A stretch of 64,000 nt of DNA, taken from NCBI GenBank assembly GCA_020735665.1, contig CP085928.1, forward strand, positions 2,836,501 to 2,900,500, given 5' to 3'. A model generated the notes under the pieces. It was given only the letters and a program-made list of their open reading frames with translations, did no database searches and was not told the DNA's origin. This document shows, piece after piece, positions 23,867-32,324 of this stretch. This stretch comes from Lachnospiraceae bacterium GAM79 (lineage in GTDB: Bacteria; Bacillota; Clostridia; Lachnospirales; Lachnospiraceae). The stretch's first letter is position 1, and every line of letters begins with the position of its first letter. The position numbers and the translations under genes were made by a program.

Positions 23867-25012
23867 ATGAGCAGAATCGAATTGATCGCTCCATGTCATT
23901 TTGGATTGGAGTCAGTATTGAAAAAAGAAATCCTGGATCTTGGATATGAGATCGTTCAGGTAGAAGACGGAAGAATAACATTTGCAGGAGAAGAAGATGC
24001 GGTTGCAAGAGCAAATATGTTTATTCGTACAGCTGAACGTATCATGATCAAGTGCGGAAGCTTTAAGGCTGTAACATTTGATGAATTATTTGAAGGAACC
24101 AAGAGTATTCCATGGGAGCGGTATCTGACCCGTGATGCAAAATTCTGGGTATCCAAGGCTACATCAAATAAGAGCGCACTGTTCAGCCCATCTGATATCC
24201 AGTCCATCGTGAAGAAAGCTATGGTAGAACGTTTGAAACAGACCTACCATGTATCATGGTTCACGGAAGATGGAGCAGAATATCCGGTTCGTGTATTTAT
24301 ATTTAAGGATATTGTTACGATAGGACTTGATACATCAGGAATATCCCTTCATAAGCGTGGCTATAGGAAACTGGTTGGCAAAGCACCGATATCGGAAACT
24401 CTGGCGTCGGCACTGATCATGCTTACACCATGGAATAAGGATCGTGTACTGGTTGACCCATTCTGTGGAAGCGGAACATTTCCGATCGAGGCAGCTATGA
24501 TCGGAGCAAGGATTGCACCGGGAATTGACAGAGACTTTCTGGCTTCTGAGTGGGCGAAGGTCGGCGACAAGAAGATGTGGTACAATGCAATCGATGAAGC
24601 AAATGATATGATCGACCATGATGTGAAGATGAATATTCAGGGATATGATCTGGATAATGAGATGGTGAAGTGTGCGATGGAGAATGCCAGAGCAGCAGGA
24701 GTGGATGAACATATCCATTTTCAGCAGAGAGATGTAAAGGATCTCAGGCATCCGAAAAAATATGGATTTATCATCACGAATCCGCCATATGGCGAGCGCC
24801 TCGAGGATCGGGAGGACCTTCCTGAATTATATAAGACGATCGGGGAAAGCTTCAGACGACTGGATGACTGGTCGATGTTCCTGATCACGTCATACAGTGA
24901 GGCGGAGAAATATATAGGAAGAAAGGCGGATAAGAATCGTAAGATCTACAATGGTATGATCAAATCATATTTCTATCAGTTCATGGGACCGAAGCCGCCA
25001 AAGAGAAAGTGA
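23867..25012 (+). CDS. THUMP-domain class I rRNA methyltransferase (RlmL/UPF0020 family)
   Basis: The N-terminal ~165 residues hold the ferredoxin-like and THUMP RNA-binding parts (PCHFGLESVLKKEILDLGYEI ... NMFIRTAERI). The methyltransferase domain has motif I VDPFCGSGTFPIEAAMIG near 195, DLDNEMVKCAMENARAAG near 252 and IITNPPYGERL near 297, the N-methylating signature. 381 residues, normal. It methylates a guanine in rRNA or tRNA by analogy to RlmL. ATG 23867 follows GAAAGGAAGC. The next gene starts 8 bp later. Confidence 0.88.
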   Translation: MSRIELIAPCHFGLESVLKKEILDLGYEIVQVEDGRITFAGEEDAVARANMFIRTAERIMIKCGSFKAVTFDELFEGTKSIPWERYLTRDAKFWVSKATSNKSALFSPSDIQSIVKKAMVERLKQTYHVSWFTEDGAEYPVRVFIFKDIVTIGLDTSGISLHKRGYRKLVGKAPISETLASALIMLTPWNKDRVLVDPFCGSGTFPIEAAMIGARIAPGIDRDFLASEWAKVGDKKMWYNAIDEANDMIDHDVKMNIQGYDLDNEMVKCAMENARAAGVDEHIHFQQRDVKDLRHPKKYGFIITNPPYGERLEDREDLPELYKTIGESFRRLDDWSMFLITSYSEAEKYIGRKADKNRKIYNGMIKSYFYQFMGPKPPKRK

Positions 25013-25019
25013 GACAGAG

Positions 25020-26720
25020 TTGAAAAAGTATTTGATCGTGGCAGCGGTTGTTATTCTGGGGGTATTTCTGTATCTGGGTTTTCTGAGACATCCGGATGTA
25101 AGCATTGAGAAGACGGAAGAAGCGGGTGCTGCCGCAGAAACTATGTTGAAAGAGATTGTGACGAATGCAAATGGAAAGGGCATTATATTATATATAAATG
25201 ACAGCAGGATCACAGAAGCGGAGTATCAGCCGTATTTCAGTGACCATTTGCAGCTGATGCTCCCTATCGCGACATTTACCGATAAACTGGATTGCCATGT
25301 GAATGCATATGAAAATGGGACGATCACATTTTCCAAAGGAGACAGTCTGGTAAAGGTCTATGGTGATTCGGATGTGGTAAATATCAATGGAAATGCAATA
25401 CAGGCAATCGACAAGCCAGAGAAAAAGGATGATATCATCTATGTGCCGGTGAATGAGATCTGCGAGGCATTAAACTACAGTTGTAATATCAATCTGGAGA
25501 CAAATGCCGTGGTGTTAAAAAAGATTGCCGAGGAAGAAAAGCTTCCGGCAGCATATGATATGAGAGAACATGATCGTGTATCTCTTGTAAGAGATCAGGG
25601 TATCTATGGAACCTGCTGGGCATTTGCATCACTTGCGGCACTGGAAAGTACGATCCGTCCGGCTGAAAATCTGGTATTTTCTGTTGATCATATGGCAATG
25701 AATAACAGCTTTAATGTCAGCCCATTTGACGGTGGCGAATATTATATGAGTATAGCCTATCTTGCGGCATGGCAGGGACCGGTACTTGAGGAGGATGATC
25801 CGTACGGAGATAACCAGACGGTAAATGGGCTGTCAGCGGTAAAGCATCTGGAAGAAGCCATCATCCTGAAGGACAAGAATTACGAGGCGATCAAATCATC
25901 CGTATACAAATATGGTGGCGTGGAAACGGTTATTTACTGTGATATGAAGAATGCGACGAGTAGTTCTTATTATTATAACAGAAACCGCAGTTCCTATTAT
26001 TATAATGGAGATCAGACACCGAATCATGACGTGGTGATCGTTGGCTGGGATGACAACTATCCGAAGGAATATTTTAATACAGAACCGGCGGGAGACGGCG
26101 CATTTATCTGCAAGAATAGCTGGGGGCAGGATTTTGGTGACGAGGGATTTTTTTATATCTCTTATTATGATACCAATATCGGTATGAACAGCGTAGTATA
26201 TACGAAGCTTGGAAATAGTGACAACTACGACAAGATCTATCAGTCAGATCTGATGGGCGAGGTCGGAACGATGGGATTTGACGACAAGCCGGAGGCTTAT
26301 TTTGCAAATGTCTATACGGCTGGAAAGAACGAGACATTGAAGGCGGTTTCTTTCTATGCGACAGGTCCGAAAACGACATATGATGTGTATGTTGTGACGG
26401 ATTTTACCGATGTATCCGACTTGCAGCAGCGGACAAAGGTGGCATCCGGTGAAATGCAGTACGAGGGTTATTATACGATCAATCTAAATGAGGCAGTACC
26501 GCTTCCGGATGATCGGAAATTTGCGGTGGTTGTGCATGTGAACACACAGGATTCCACGATGCCAATCGCAATCGAATATAATAATGATGAGAAAACGGCG
26601 AACTTCGATATCACGGATGGCGAGGGCTATATCAGCCTGTATGGCACGAAGTGGTCGAGTGCGGAGCAGGAGAATGACTGTAATGTCTGTTTGAAAGCCT
26701 TCACGGATGTGGGGGATTGA
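25020..26720 (+). CDS. C1 family (papain-like) cysteine protease with stalk and lectin-like domains
   Basis: Membrane-anchored: a hydrophobic segment at residues 4-22, with no clear signal-peptidase site. Residues about 55-165 resemble a copper-amine-oxidase N-terminal-like domain, used as a wall-binding or stalk module (YIPVNEICEALNYSCNINLETNAVVL). The peptidase follows: Gln and Cys in DQGIYGTCWAFASLAALES near 194, His in PNHDVVIVGWDDNY near 340, Asn in CKNSWGQDFGDEGFFYISYYD near 363. The last ~150 residues are a lectin-like beta domain. The start is TTG 25020 with a weak binding site; it may be read by coupling to the upstream gene. Confidence 0.85.
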   Translation: MKKYLIVAAVVILGVFLYLGFLRHPDVSIEKTEEAGAAAETMLKEIVTNANGKGIILYINDSRITEAEYQPYFSDHLQLMLPIATFTDKLDCHVNAYENGTITFSKGDSLVKVYGDSDVVNINGNAIQAIDKPEKKDDIIYVPVNEICEALNYSCNINLETNAVVLKKIAEEEKLPAAYDMREHDRVSLVRDQGIYGTCWAFASLAALESTIRPAENLVFSVDHMAMNNSFNVSPFDGGEYYMSIAYLAAWQGPVLEEDDPYGDNQTVNGLSAVKHLEEAIILKDKNYEAIKSSVYKYGGVETVIYCDMKNATSSSYYYNRNRSSYYYNGDQTPNHDVVIVGWDDNYPKEYFNTEPAGDGAFICKNSWGQDFGDEGFFYISYYDTNIGMNSVVYTKLGNSDNYDKIYQSDLMGEVGTMGFDDKPEAYFANVYTAGKNETLKAVSFYATGPKTTYDVYVVTDFTDVSDLQQRTKVASGEMQYEGYYTINLNEAVPLPDDRKFAVVVHVNTQDSTMPIAIEYNNDEKTANFDITDGEGYISLYGTKWSSAEQENDCNVCLKAFTDVGD

Positions 26721-26727
26721 GAAAGTG

Positions 26728-26954
26728 CTGCCATATCGGGCGTGGCATGGCAAATGATACTGTTATGCAGCAAGCCTGTCCACGCTGTGTAACTTCGAAC
26801 TAACCTCGGTCAAACCTCGCTAAGGTCTCAGTTACTCATGTCGGTCCTTAGTGAGCGGCTATATGCAGCGAACTTAGTACCGCTACATGAGGATAGAGCG
26901 AAAGCGTCTTGCGGAATAATATGTATCTTTGCCATGCCACACTCGATATGGCAG
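26728..26954. mobile_element. MITE-like element with ~31-bp inverted ends, no gene
   Basis: The ends 26728-26759 and 26924-26954 are near-perfect inverted copies (CTGCCATATCG...GTGGCATGGCAAA), framing about 165 bp without coding capacity. Inside, several GC-rich words (GCAGCGAACTTAGTACCGCTA) could fold. Small size, inverted ends and intergenic site fit a miniature inverted-repeat element. No transposase of a matching type is in the window. A structured RNA or double terminator is the alternative. Confidence 0.6.
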
Positions 26955-26985
26955 GTGGAGTACAGAAAGAAAAGGAGAAGACAAG

Positions 26986-27585
26986 ATGAAGAAATTGATT
27001 TTTGCTACGGGTAATGAGAATAAGATGAAAGAAATCCGCATGATCCTTGCGGATTGTGGATATGAGATCCTGTCGATGAAGGAGGCCGGAATTCAGGCTG
27101 ACATCGTAGAAGATGGAAAAACATTTGAAGAAAATGCCATTATCAAGGCAGAGGCAATCCGTAAGATGACAAATTGTCTGGTGCTTGCGGACGATTCCGG
27201 TCTGGAGGTAGACTATCTCGATAAAGCACCTGGAATCTACTCTGCAAGATTTATGGGGGAAGACACCTCATACCGGATCAAGAATAAAGCGATCATTGAC
27301 AAGCTTGCCGGTGTTCCGGATGAGAAGCGTACTGCAAGATTCGTATGTGCGATCGCGGCTGCATTCCCGGATGGAAAGACCATTACCAGACGTGGCACGA
27401 TCGAAGGAATCATTGGATATGAAGAACGCGGCGAGAATGGATTTGGATATGATCCTATCTTCTTCCTGCCGAAGTATGGTAAGTCCACAGCAGAGTTGTC
27501 ACCGGAAGAAAAGAATACGATCAGCCACAGAGGAAACGCACTTCGCTTGATAAAGGAAGTTATAAATGAGAATACTGATAATTAG
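26986..27585 (+). CDS. rdgB: XTP/dITP diphosphatase (RdgB/HAM1 family)
   Basis: Hydrolyses non-canonical purine nucleoside triphosphates to keep them out of DNA. FATGNENKMKEIRMIL at 4-19, the SGLEVDYLDKAPGIYSARFMGED block near 67, and GFGYDPIFFLPKYGKSTAELSPEEKNTISHRGNAL near 150 are all intact. 199 residues, normal. ATG 26986 (AAAGGAG) is preferred over the longer frame that runs into the MITE-like repeat. Overlaps the next gene by 20 bp. Confidence 0.93.
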   Translation: MKKLIFATGNENKMKEIRMILADCGYEILSMKEAGIQADIVEDGKTFEENAIIKAEAIRKMTNCLVLADDSGLEVDYLDKAPGIYSARFMGEDTSYRIKNKAIIDKLAGVPDEKRTARFVCAIAAAFPDGKTITRRGTIEGIIGYEERGENGFGYDPIFFLPKYGKSTAELSPEEKNTISHRGNALRLIKEVINENTDN

Positions 27586-28099
27586 TGATACACATGGAAG
27601 AACCAATACGATTCGGGATGTCTTAGATACGGTGGGTGACATCGATATGTTTATCCATCTGGGAGATGTCTGCGGAGATGAAGAATATATTTATGATAAC
27701 GTAACCTGTCCGATACACATGGTTGCCGGGAATAACGACTGGGATTCCGATCTTCCGATGCAGGAGGAATTCATGATCGGCCGGTATAAGGTATTTATCA
27801 CGCACGGACACCGGTACAGTGTCCATTATGGAACGGACCGCTTACAGGAGTTGATCAAATATGATGGTTACGATATTGTGATGTATGGACACACGCATGT
27901 CCAGAATCTGGAACGATATGGCGGTGCTTATATCGTAAATCCGGGCAGTCTGGCATATCCGCGTGATGGCATGAATGGCAAATACATGCTGCTGGAATTT
28001 GATCAGCATGGAACACCATTTTTTGCAGAAAATGAACTGAAACCGAAACGTCGGATGCGCAGCATATTTGAAGATATGTGGGGCGACCGGGAAGAGTAG
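27566..28099 (+). CDS. YfcE/MJ0936 family metallophosphodiesterase
   Basis: A 177-residue metal-dependent phosphodiesterase. All binding motifs are present: ISDTHGR (6-12), HLGDVCGDEEY (31-41), AGNNDWD (53-59), THGHR near 76 and YGHTHV near 108, GSLAYPRDG near 132. It commonly follows rdgB in Firmicutes and the two overlap here. Substrate in vivo is unknown; in vitro such enzymes cleave phosphodiesters. Confidence 0.88.
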   Translation: MRILIISDTHGRTNTIRDVLDTVGDIDMFIHLGDVCGDEEYIYDNVTCPIHMVAGNNDWDSDLPMQEEFMIGRYKVFITHGHRYSVHYGTDRLQELIKYDGYDIVMYGHTHVQNLERYGGAYIVNPGSLAYPRDGMNGKYMLLEFDQHGTPFFAENELKPKRRMRSIFEDMWGDREE

Positions 28100-28129
28100 A
28101 GATTATTAGAGACAAGAAAGAGGTCGGCT

Positions 28130-29521
28130 GTGAAGAAACGAGAGATTATAGAAGGTGTTATAAAAGACTATGATTTCCCAAATAAGGGAAGCTTTGAACT
28201 GGATGGCAAAAAAGTGATCGTGAAGGGAGCACTGCCCGGACAAAAGGTGTCCTGTATGGTATCCAAGGTGCGGAAGGATAAGGCAGAAGCACGTCTGTTG
28301 GATGTGCTGGAACGCTCCGAGATCGAAGATGCAGTACCACCATGTCCACAGTTTGGCATTTGCGGCGGCTGTGCATACCAGACCATGAGCTATGAGCATC
28401 AGTTGGAATTAAAGGCAGGACAGGTGAAGAAGCTGTTAGACGGTGTGATCGATTTGGAGGCACATCCATATGATTGGGAGGGCATCATCGGCTCGCCTGT
28501 TACAACTGCATACCGGAATAAGATGGAGTATTCATTTGGCGACGAATATAAGGATGGTCCGCTGGTACTAGGACTTCATAAGAAGAACAGCATGTACGAT
28601 ATCGTTCCTGTCTGCAACTGCGTGATCGTAAGCGAAGATTATAACAGGATCGTTTCTTATACGATGGAATTCGCAAGGGCGCATGGACTGTCTTATCATA
28701 AGAAAATGCAGCATGTAGGACTGCTTCGTCATCTGGTGCTTCGCCAGTCCAAGACAAATGGCGGACTTCTGGTAAATCTTGTAACCAGCACGGACGGATT
28801 AGAGAATCTGGATCTGAATGCATATGTAGAAGGGCTTCTGGCACTTCCGCTTGACGGAACGATCATTGGTATTCTCCATACGGCAAATGATTCTCTGGCG
28901 GATGCTGTTGTGCCGGAGAAGGTAACGCTGTTATACGGAAGAGATTATATCGAGGAAGAGGTGCTGGGACTGCATTTCCAGATCTCGCCGTTCTCATTTT
29001 TCCAGACAAATACAAAGAGCGCGGAACGACTGTACAGCAAAGCCCGTGAATATGCCGGAGATACCAAGGACAAGCTGATCTTCGACTTATACAGCGGAAC
29101 CGGAACGATCGCCCAGATGTTATCACCGGTTGCCTCCAAGGTTATCGGCGTAGAGATCGTGGAAGAAGCAGTCGAAGCTGCAAGAGAAAATGCAAAGAGC
29201 AATGGACTTGATAACTGCGAATTCATCGCAGGCGATGTCTTAAAGGTCATCGACACCATCGAGGAAAAACCGGATCTCATCATCCTCGATCCACCGAGAG
29301 ATGGCATCAATCCAAAGGCGCTCCTTAAGATCATCAACTACGGTGTAGATGAGATCGTCTATATCAGCTGCAAGCCAACCTCCCTCGCAAGAGATCTTGT
29401 GACCTTGCAGGAGCATGGATATTATGTGAAAAAGGCATGTGCAGTGGATCAGTTTGTGAATACCGGGCATGTGGAAACTTGCGTTCTCTTAGAGAAGACA
29501 AGTGCAACGCACGCAGTCTGA
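28130..29521 (+). CDS. rlmD: 23S rRNA (uracil-C5)-methyltransferase, RlmD/TrmA family
   Basis: Domains: TRAM (1-60), an iron-sulfur site CPQFGICGGCAYQTMSYEHQ near 72 with a later Cys (VCNCVIV), and a SAM domain. ISPFSFFQTNTKSAERLY near 285, DLYSGTGTIAQML near 318, LDPPRDGINPKAL near 382 and YISCKPTSLARDL near 408 (with the catalytic Cys) are intact. 463 residues, normal. The start is GTG 28130 behind AAGAGGT. It uses an Fe-S cluster and modifies a uracil in 23S rRNA; several paralogs may exist, so the exact site is uncertain. Confidence 0.88.
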   Translation: MKKREIIEGVIKDYDFPNKGSFELDGKKVIVKGALPGQKVSCMVSKVRKDKAEARLLDVLERSEIEDAVPPCPQFGICGGCAYQTMSYEHQLELKAGQVKKLLDGVIDLEAHPYDWEGIIGSPVTTAYRNKMEYSFGDEYKDGPLVLGLHKKNSMYDIVPVCNCVIVSEDYNRIVSYTMEFARAHGLSYHKKMQHVGLLRHLVLRQSKTNGGLLVNLVTSTDGLENLDLNAYVEGLLALPLDGTIIGILHTANDSLADAVVPEKVTLLYGRDYIEEEVLGLHFQISPFSFFQTNTKSAERLYSKAREYAGDTKDKLIFDLYSGTGTIAQMLSPVASKVIGVEIVEEAVEAARENAKSNGLDNCEFIAGDVLKVIDTIEEKPDLIILDPPRDGINPKALLKIINYGVDEIVYISCKPTSLARDLVTLQEHGYYVKKACAVDQFVNTGHVETCVLLEKTSATHAV

Positions 29522-29537
29522 ACTTAGAAACGCAGTT

Positions 29538-29565
29538 GTTCTGGCGAGCGGAGCGAGAGCAGAAC
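29538..29565. repeat. hairpin in the rlmD to RES gap
   Basis: GTTCTGGCGAGCGGAGCGAGAGCAGAAC forms a stem-loop with a GC-rich centre. The rest of the 352-bp gap holds a 97-codon frame (29437-29730) that overlaps rlmD and that I do not recognise; no other feature is seen. Confidence 0.4.
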
Positions 29566-29873
29566 TTCCTTGAACCTTGTCACGAAAAGATAAATAACAG
29601 CCAGAAAGTGGCGTATTTCCGGGCTTTTTCGGAAGTTGGGATTGGAAGCCCAACCTCTGAAAAGACTCGGTTTTCTTATATGGAAACATATCTACTGCAA
29701 AATGTGTGTCAGGTTGTGACCTCGGATTAGATAACGCAAATTGAGTGAGTGGATTAGATGTCAGGGATTTTGGAGTGGTTTTTGAAAAGTGAAAATAGCC
29801 GACAACAAATTCGGCAACTCGATACTAAGGGCATTTTCGGACAGTGGAATAGATGTTAAGGAAGGTGATATAA

Positions 29874-30947
29874 ATGGACAAGCTACTATGTCTTCTTGAA
29901 AAGTATAGATGTCATTTGAATCGTGGAAATAAATCAAGTGTAGATTTTCTTCGAGATAATTATTCAGAGTATATTTCTGATGTAAAAGCGGCTTTATCAC
30001 CAAAGGATAATCAGCTGGTAGGAGCGGAAATGTGCAAAATGGTTTCTGAGCAGATAGATACTATAGAGAAAAATGCAAGTCTGCTAATTGAAGTATTGGA
30101 ATTATATAATAAGGGTAGGATTGTTCTAGCTTCGCAAAAAGCCTTTGAAGTATTCGAAAATATGAAACCGCAACTTATGCAGAGGTATTCTGGCGCTTAT
30201 CGTCAAGAAGCCTATTTTAGAATACGTTCAGTAAATGACAATAATCCTTTTACATTGAACAGAAAAGAGTTGTTCCATATTCCATTCAATAAAAACTATT
30301 TAGTGGGTACTGAGCGATATAGTATGCCGGGGCATCCGTGTTTATACCTTGCTTCTCAAGCAGAATTATGTTGGTATGAATGTGGAAAGCCTGAAAAATT
30401 TGCTTTATCAAGATTTGACATTCCTCAGAGTGAGGATAATTACATGAAGTTTATCGACTTTTCAGAAAAGTTAATGCCACTTATGCACAGTTTCTTCTGC
30501 TGGTTTCATAATGAAGAAGACGTAGAACAAGTAAGAAAATATCTACTTAAGTATATATGTACATATCCATTAAGAGCTGCTTGTTCAATAGTAGTTGAGC
30601 ATCCGGGGAGCAGATTTGTTGAAGAATATACAATTCCGCAACTGTTGTTACAATGGGTATTGAATGACCGTGATTTCGATGGAATAAGATATGAATCTTG
30701 CAATTCATCAGACGAGGTCAAATGCTTGGGAGGCCATAATTTAGTATTGGTTACTAATAACTTTGATAAAGATGGTTACGATGTTAATCTTAAAGCAAAT
30801 ATCAAAGTAGGCGAACCGGCTGTTTTCGATATAAATAGCATAAATATAAATCCGAATTTGAAGGATTGTTTAATGGGACGAGACATTAAGGAAGAACCTT
30901 TTTTGTGGGGATTAGAAGATGTTCCTAACAATTTTGAAAAAATATAA
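29874..30947 (+). CDS. RES-domain-like protein
   Basis: A 357-residue protein. The first ~110 residues are helical. From about 112, FRIR ... ELFHIPFNKNYLVGTERYSMPGHPCLYLASQAELCWYECGKPEKFALSRFDI follows the RES domain layout (conserved Arg, Glu and Ser; small hydrophobic core). RES proteins of the toxin-antitoxin type destroy NAD+. This one lacks a Xre/MbcA-type antitoxin partner but is followed 15 bp later by an SMI1/KNR4 gene. It may be a toxin or a phage-defence effector. Assignment rests on pattern only. Confidence 0.6.
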   Translation: MDKLLCLLEKYRCHLNRGNKSSVDFLRDNYSEYISDVKAALSPKDNQLVGAEMCKMVSEQIDTIEKNASLLIEVLELYNKGRIVLASQKAFEVFENMKPQLMQRYSGAYRQEAYFRIRSVNDNNPFTLNRKELFHIPFNKNYLVGTERYSMPGHPCLYLASQAELCWYECGKPEKFALSRFDIPQSEDNYMKFIDFSEKLMPLMHSFFCWFHNEEDVEQVRKYLLKYICTYPLRAACSIVVEHPGSRFVEEYTIPQLLLQWVLNDRDFDGIRYESCNSSDEVKCLGGHNLVLVTNNFDKDGYDVNLKANIKVGEPAVFDINSININPNLKDCLMGRDIKEEPFLWGLEDVPNNFEKI

Positions 30948-30962
30948 ACTGGAGGATGAACT

Positions 30963-31388
30963 ATGATTTCAGAAGAATTAAAAGCAATAGTAGATAAGTT
31001 TAAAGAGCAAGGAAAGATGAATTTCTTTGATGAAACAACTGAAGAAAAGATACTGGAATTTGAAAAAGAAAAAGAAATTACACTTCCATCAAAGTACAAA
31101 GAATGGATGTTGTTTTCTGACGGAGGAGAGCTGTTTCTTCCGGCAGGTGTTCAGCTATATGGAATTGAGCATAAGCCCCTTATAGATGTAAATGATAATT
31201 CAAGACCGAGTGATGACTATATTGTTATAGGTGCATTTGCTTCAGGAGACCCAATTCTATGCAAAAAGGCAGAAGAAACAATTTCTATATACAATCAGAA
31301 AATTGGAGAAATTGATGAAGAATTGGTATATCCGGACTTTGTAGCTTTCCTAAATGATTTATACGAACTACTTGGCATAGGAGAGTGA
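30963..31388 (+). CDS. SMI1/KNR4 family protein, candidate immunity protein
   Basis: A 141-residue acidic protein. EEKILEFEKEKEITLPSKYKEWMLFSDGGELF is the SMI1/KNR4 start. Such proteins neutralise nuclease and other toxins in polymorphic toxin systems and stand next to them. Here it sits between the RES-domain gene and the nuclease-like gene, with AGGATGA as its binding site, so it could protect against either. The pairing is inferred from order only. Confidence 0.75.
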   Translation: MISEELKAIVDKFKEQGKMNFFDETTEEKILEFEKEKEITLPSKYKEWMLFSDGGELFLPAGVQLYGIEHKPLIDVNDNSRPSDDYIVIGAFASGDPILCKKAEETISIYNQKIGEIDEELVYPDFVAFLNDLYELLGIGE

Positions 31389-31392
31389 TTCT

Positions 31393-32268
31393 ATGGCAAA
31401 GAGTAGTTTTGTAGAACGAAACAAAGCAGTTCGTGAAGCATGGAATAAGGAACTTGAACTTGTACAAGAAGGTAAAGGCACAAGAGAGTGGACGCTGGAG
31501 CAGCAAAAGGACATTCTTGAAAAAGGGCGAGCTTATGATGAAAATGGCAAAGCTTTTGAAGGGCAGCATATGAAGAGTGCCGAAATGTATCCTGAATATC
31601 AGGGTGAAGCCGGAAATATACAATTCCTTACAAGAGCAGAACATTTAGAGGCACATGATGGCAATTGGCAAAATCCAACGAACTGGTATTATAATCCGAT
31701 CACAAAAGAAAAGTTTGATTTTGGTGACGGTCCATTCATTCCGTGTGAGATAATTCAACTGCCGGAACCTATTATTTCTTTAACGGATGATTCGACTATA
31801 CAGGAAATAGTTATTGAAGAAAAAGAGAATTTTAGTAAGGCTGAGGAGACCTTGAAACAATCTACAGAAACAAGTAGAAAAACGTACAGTAAACCTGAAA
31901 CACCAAAGACTCATAAAGTACAGATTGAGACTTCTAAAAAAGCAAAAAATGCTTTTGTTAAAGGACTAAAATCAGTCGGAAGATTTATTGTCGAGCACCC
32001 AGTCGAGGCACTTGAAATAGCTGGATTAGCAATTGGTGGTGTGGCGAAAGCAGTATCTTCCATCAAAGGTAGAGGTTCTGGAAGTACGCATAGCACAGCA
32101 TCTACTTCTTCAAATTCATTAGTCGCAGAGAAGGTAGCAAATATAGTAGAAAAAACAAGCAGGTCTTTACCAAGCGAGAACGATGTAACGGGTCATAAAC
32201 AACGCTATCATACGAAAAACGGTGTTGTATGGAAAGATAAAGCGCCATATCACAGAGGTGGCAAATAA
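31393..32268 (+). CDS. HNH/endonuclease-VII-type nuclease-like protein
   Basis: Residues 10-110 (AVREAWNKELELVQEGKGTREWTLEQQKDIL ... FEGQHMKSAEMYPEYQGEAGNIQFLTRAEHLEAHDGNWQNPTNWYYNP) follow the nuclease tail of polymorphic toxins, with Gln-His in place of the usual His-His. Residues 150-200 are Lys/Thr-rich. Residues 200-230 (VGRFIVEHPVEALEIAGLAIGGVAKAV) are hydrophobic. The end, TGHKQRYHTKNGVVWKDKAPYHRGGK, is basic. It has no secretion or repeat module. It starts 5 bp after SMI1/KNR4, so one operon. It could be a freed toxin domain or a defence nuclease. Confidence 0.6.
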   Translation: MAKSSFVERNKAVREAWNKELELVQEGKGTREWTLEQQKDILEKGRAYDENGKAFEGQHMKSAEMYPEYQGEAGNIQFLTRAEHLEAHDGNWQNPTNWYYNPITKEKFDFGDGPFIPCEIIQLPEPIISLTDDSTIQEIVIEEKENFSKAEETLKQSTETSRKTYSKPETPKTHKVQIETSKKAKNAFVKGLKSVGRFIVEHPVEALEIAGLAIGGVAKAVSSIKGRGSGSTHSTASTSSNSLVAEKVANIVEKTSRSLPSENDVTGHKQRYHTKNGVVWKDKAPYHRGGK

Positions 32269-32275
32269 CAAAGGG

Positions 32276-32308
32276 AACCCTCTTGGCCAACTAAGGTCGA
32301 GAGGGTTT
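32276..32308. terminator. hairpin after the nuclease-like gene
   Basis: AACCCTCTTGGCC pairs with GGTCGAGAGGGTT around AACTAA, with one mismatch. A short T-run follows. Likely the terminator of the RES/SMI1/HNH operon. Confidence 0.6.
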
Positions 32309-32324
32309 CATGCATTTGCAAGTA

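Noticed and set aside
26929-26985. Longer start for rdgB in the inverted repeat
   Set aside because: The extra residues come from the MITE-like repeat end and have no homology; AAAGGAG lies before 26986.
29437-29730. A 97-codon frame after rlmD as a real gene
   Set aside because: It overlaps rlmD by 85 bases in another frame, lacks a ribosome binding site and shows no known domain.
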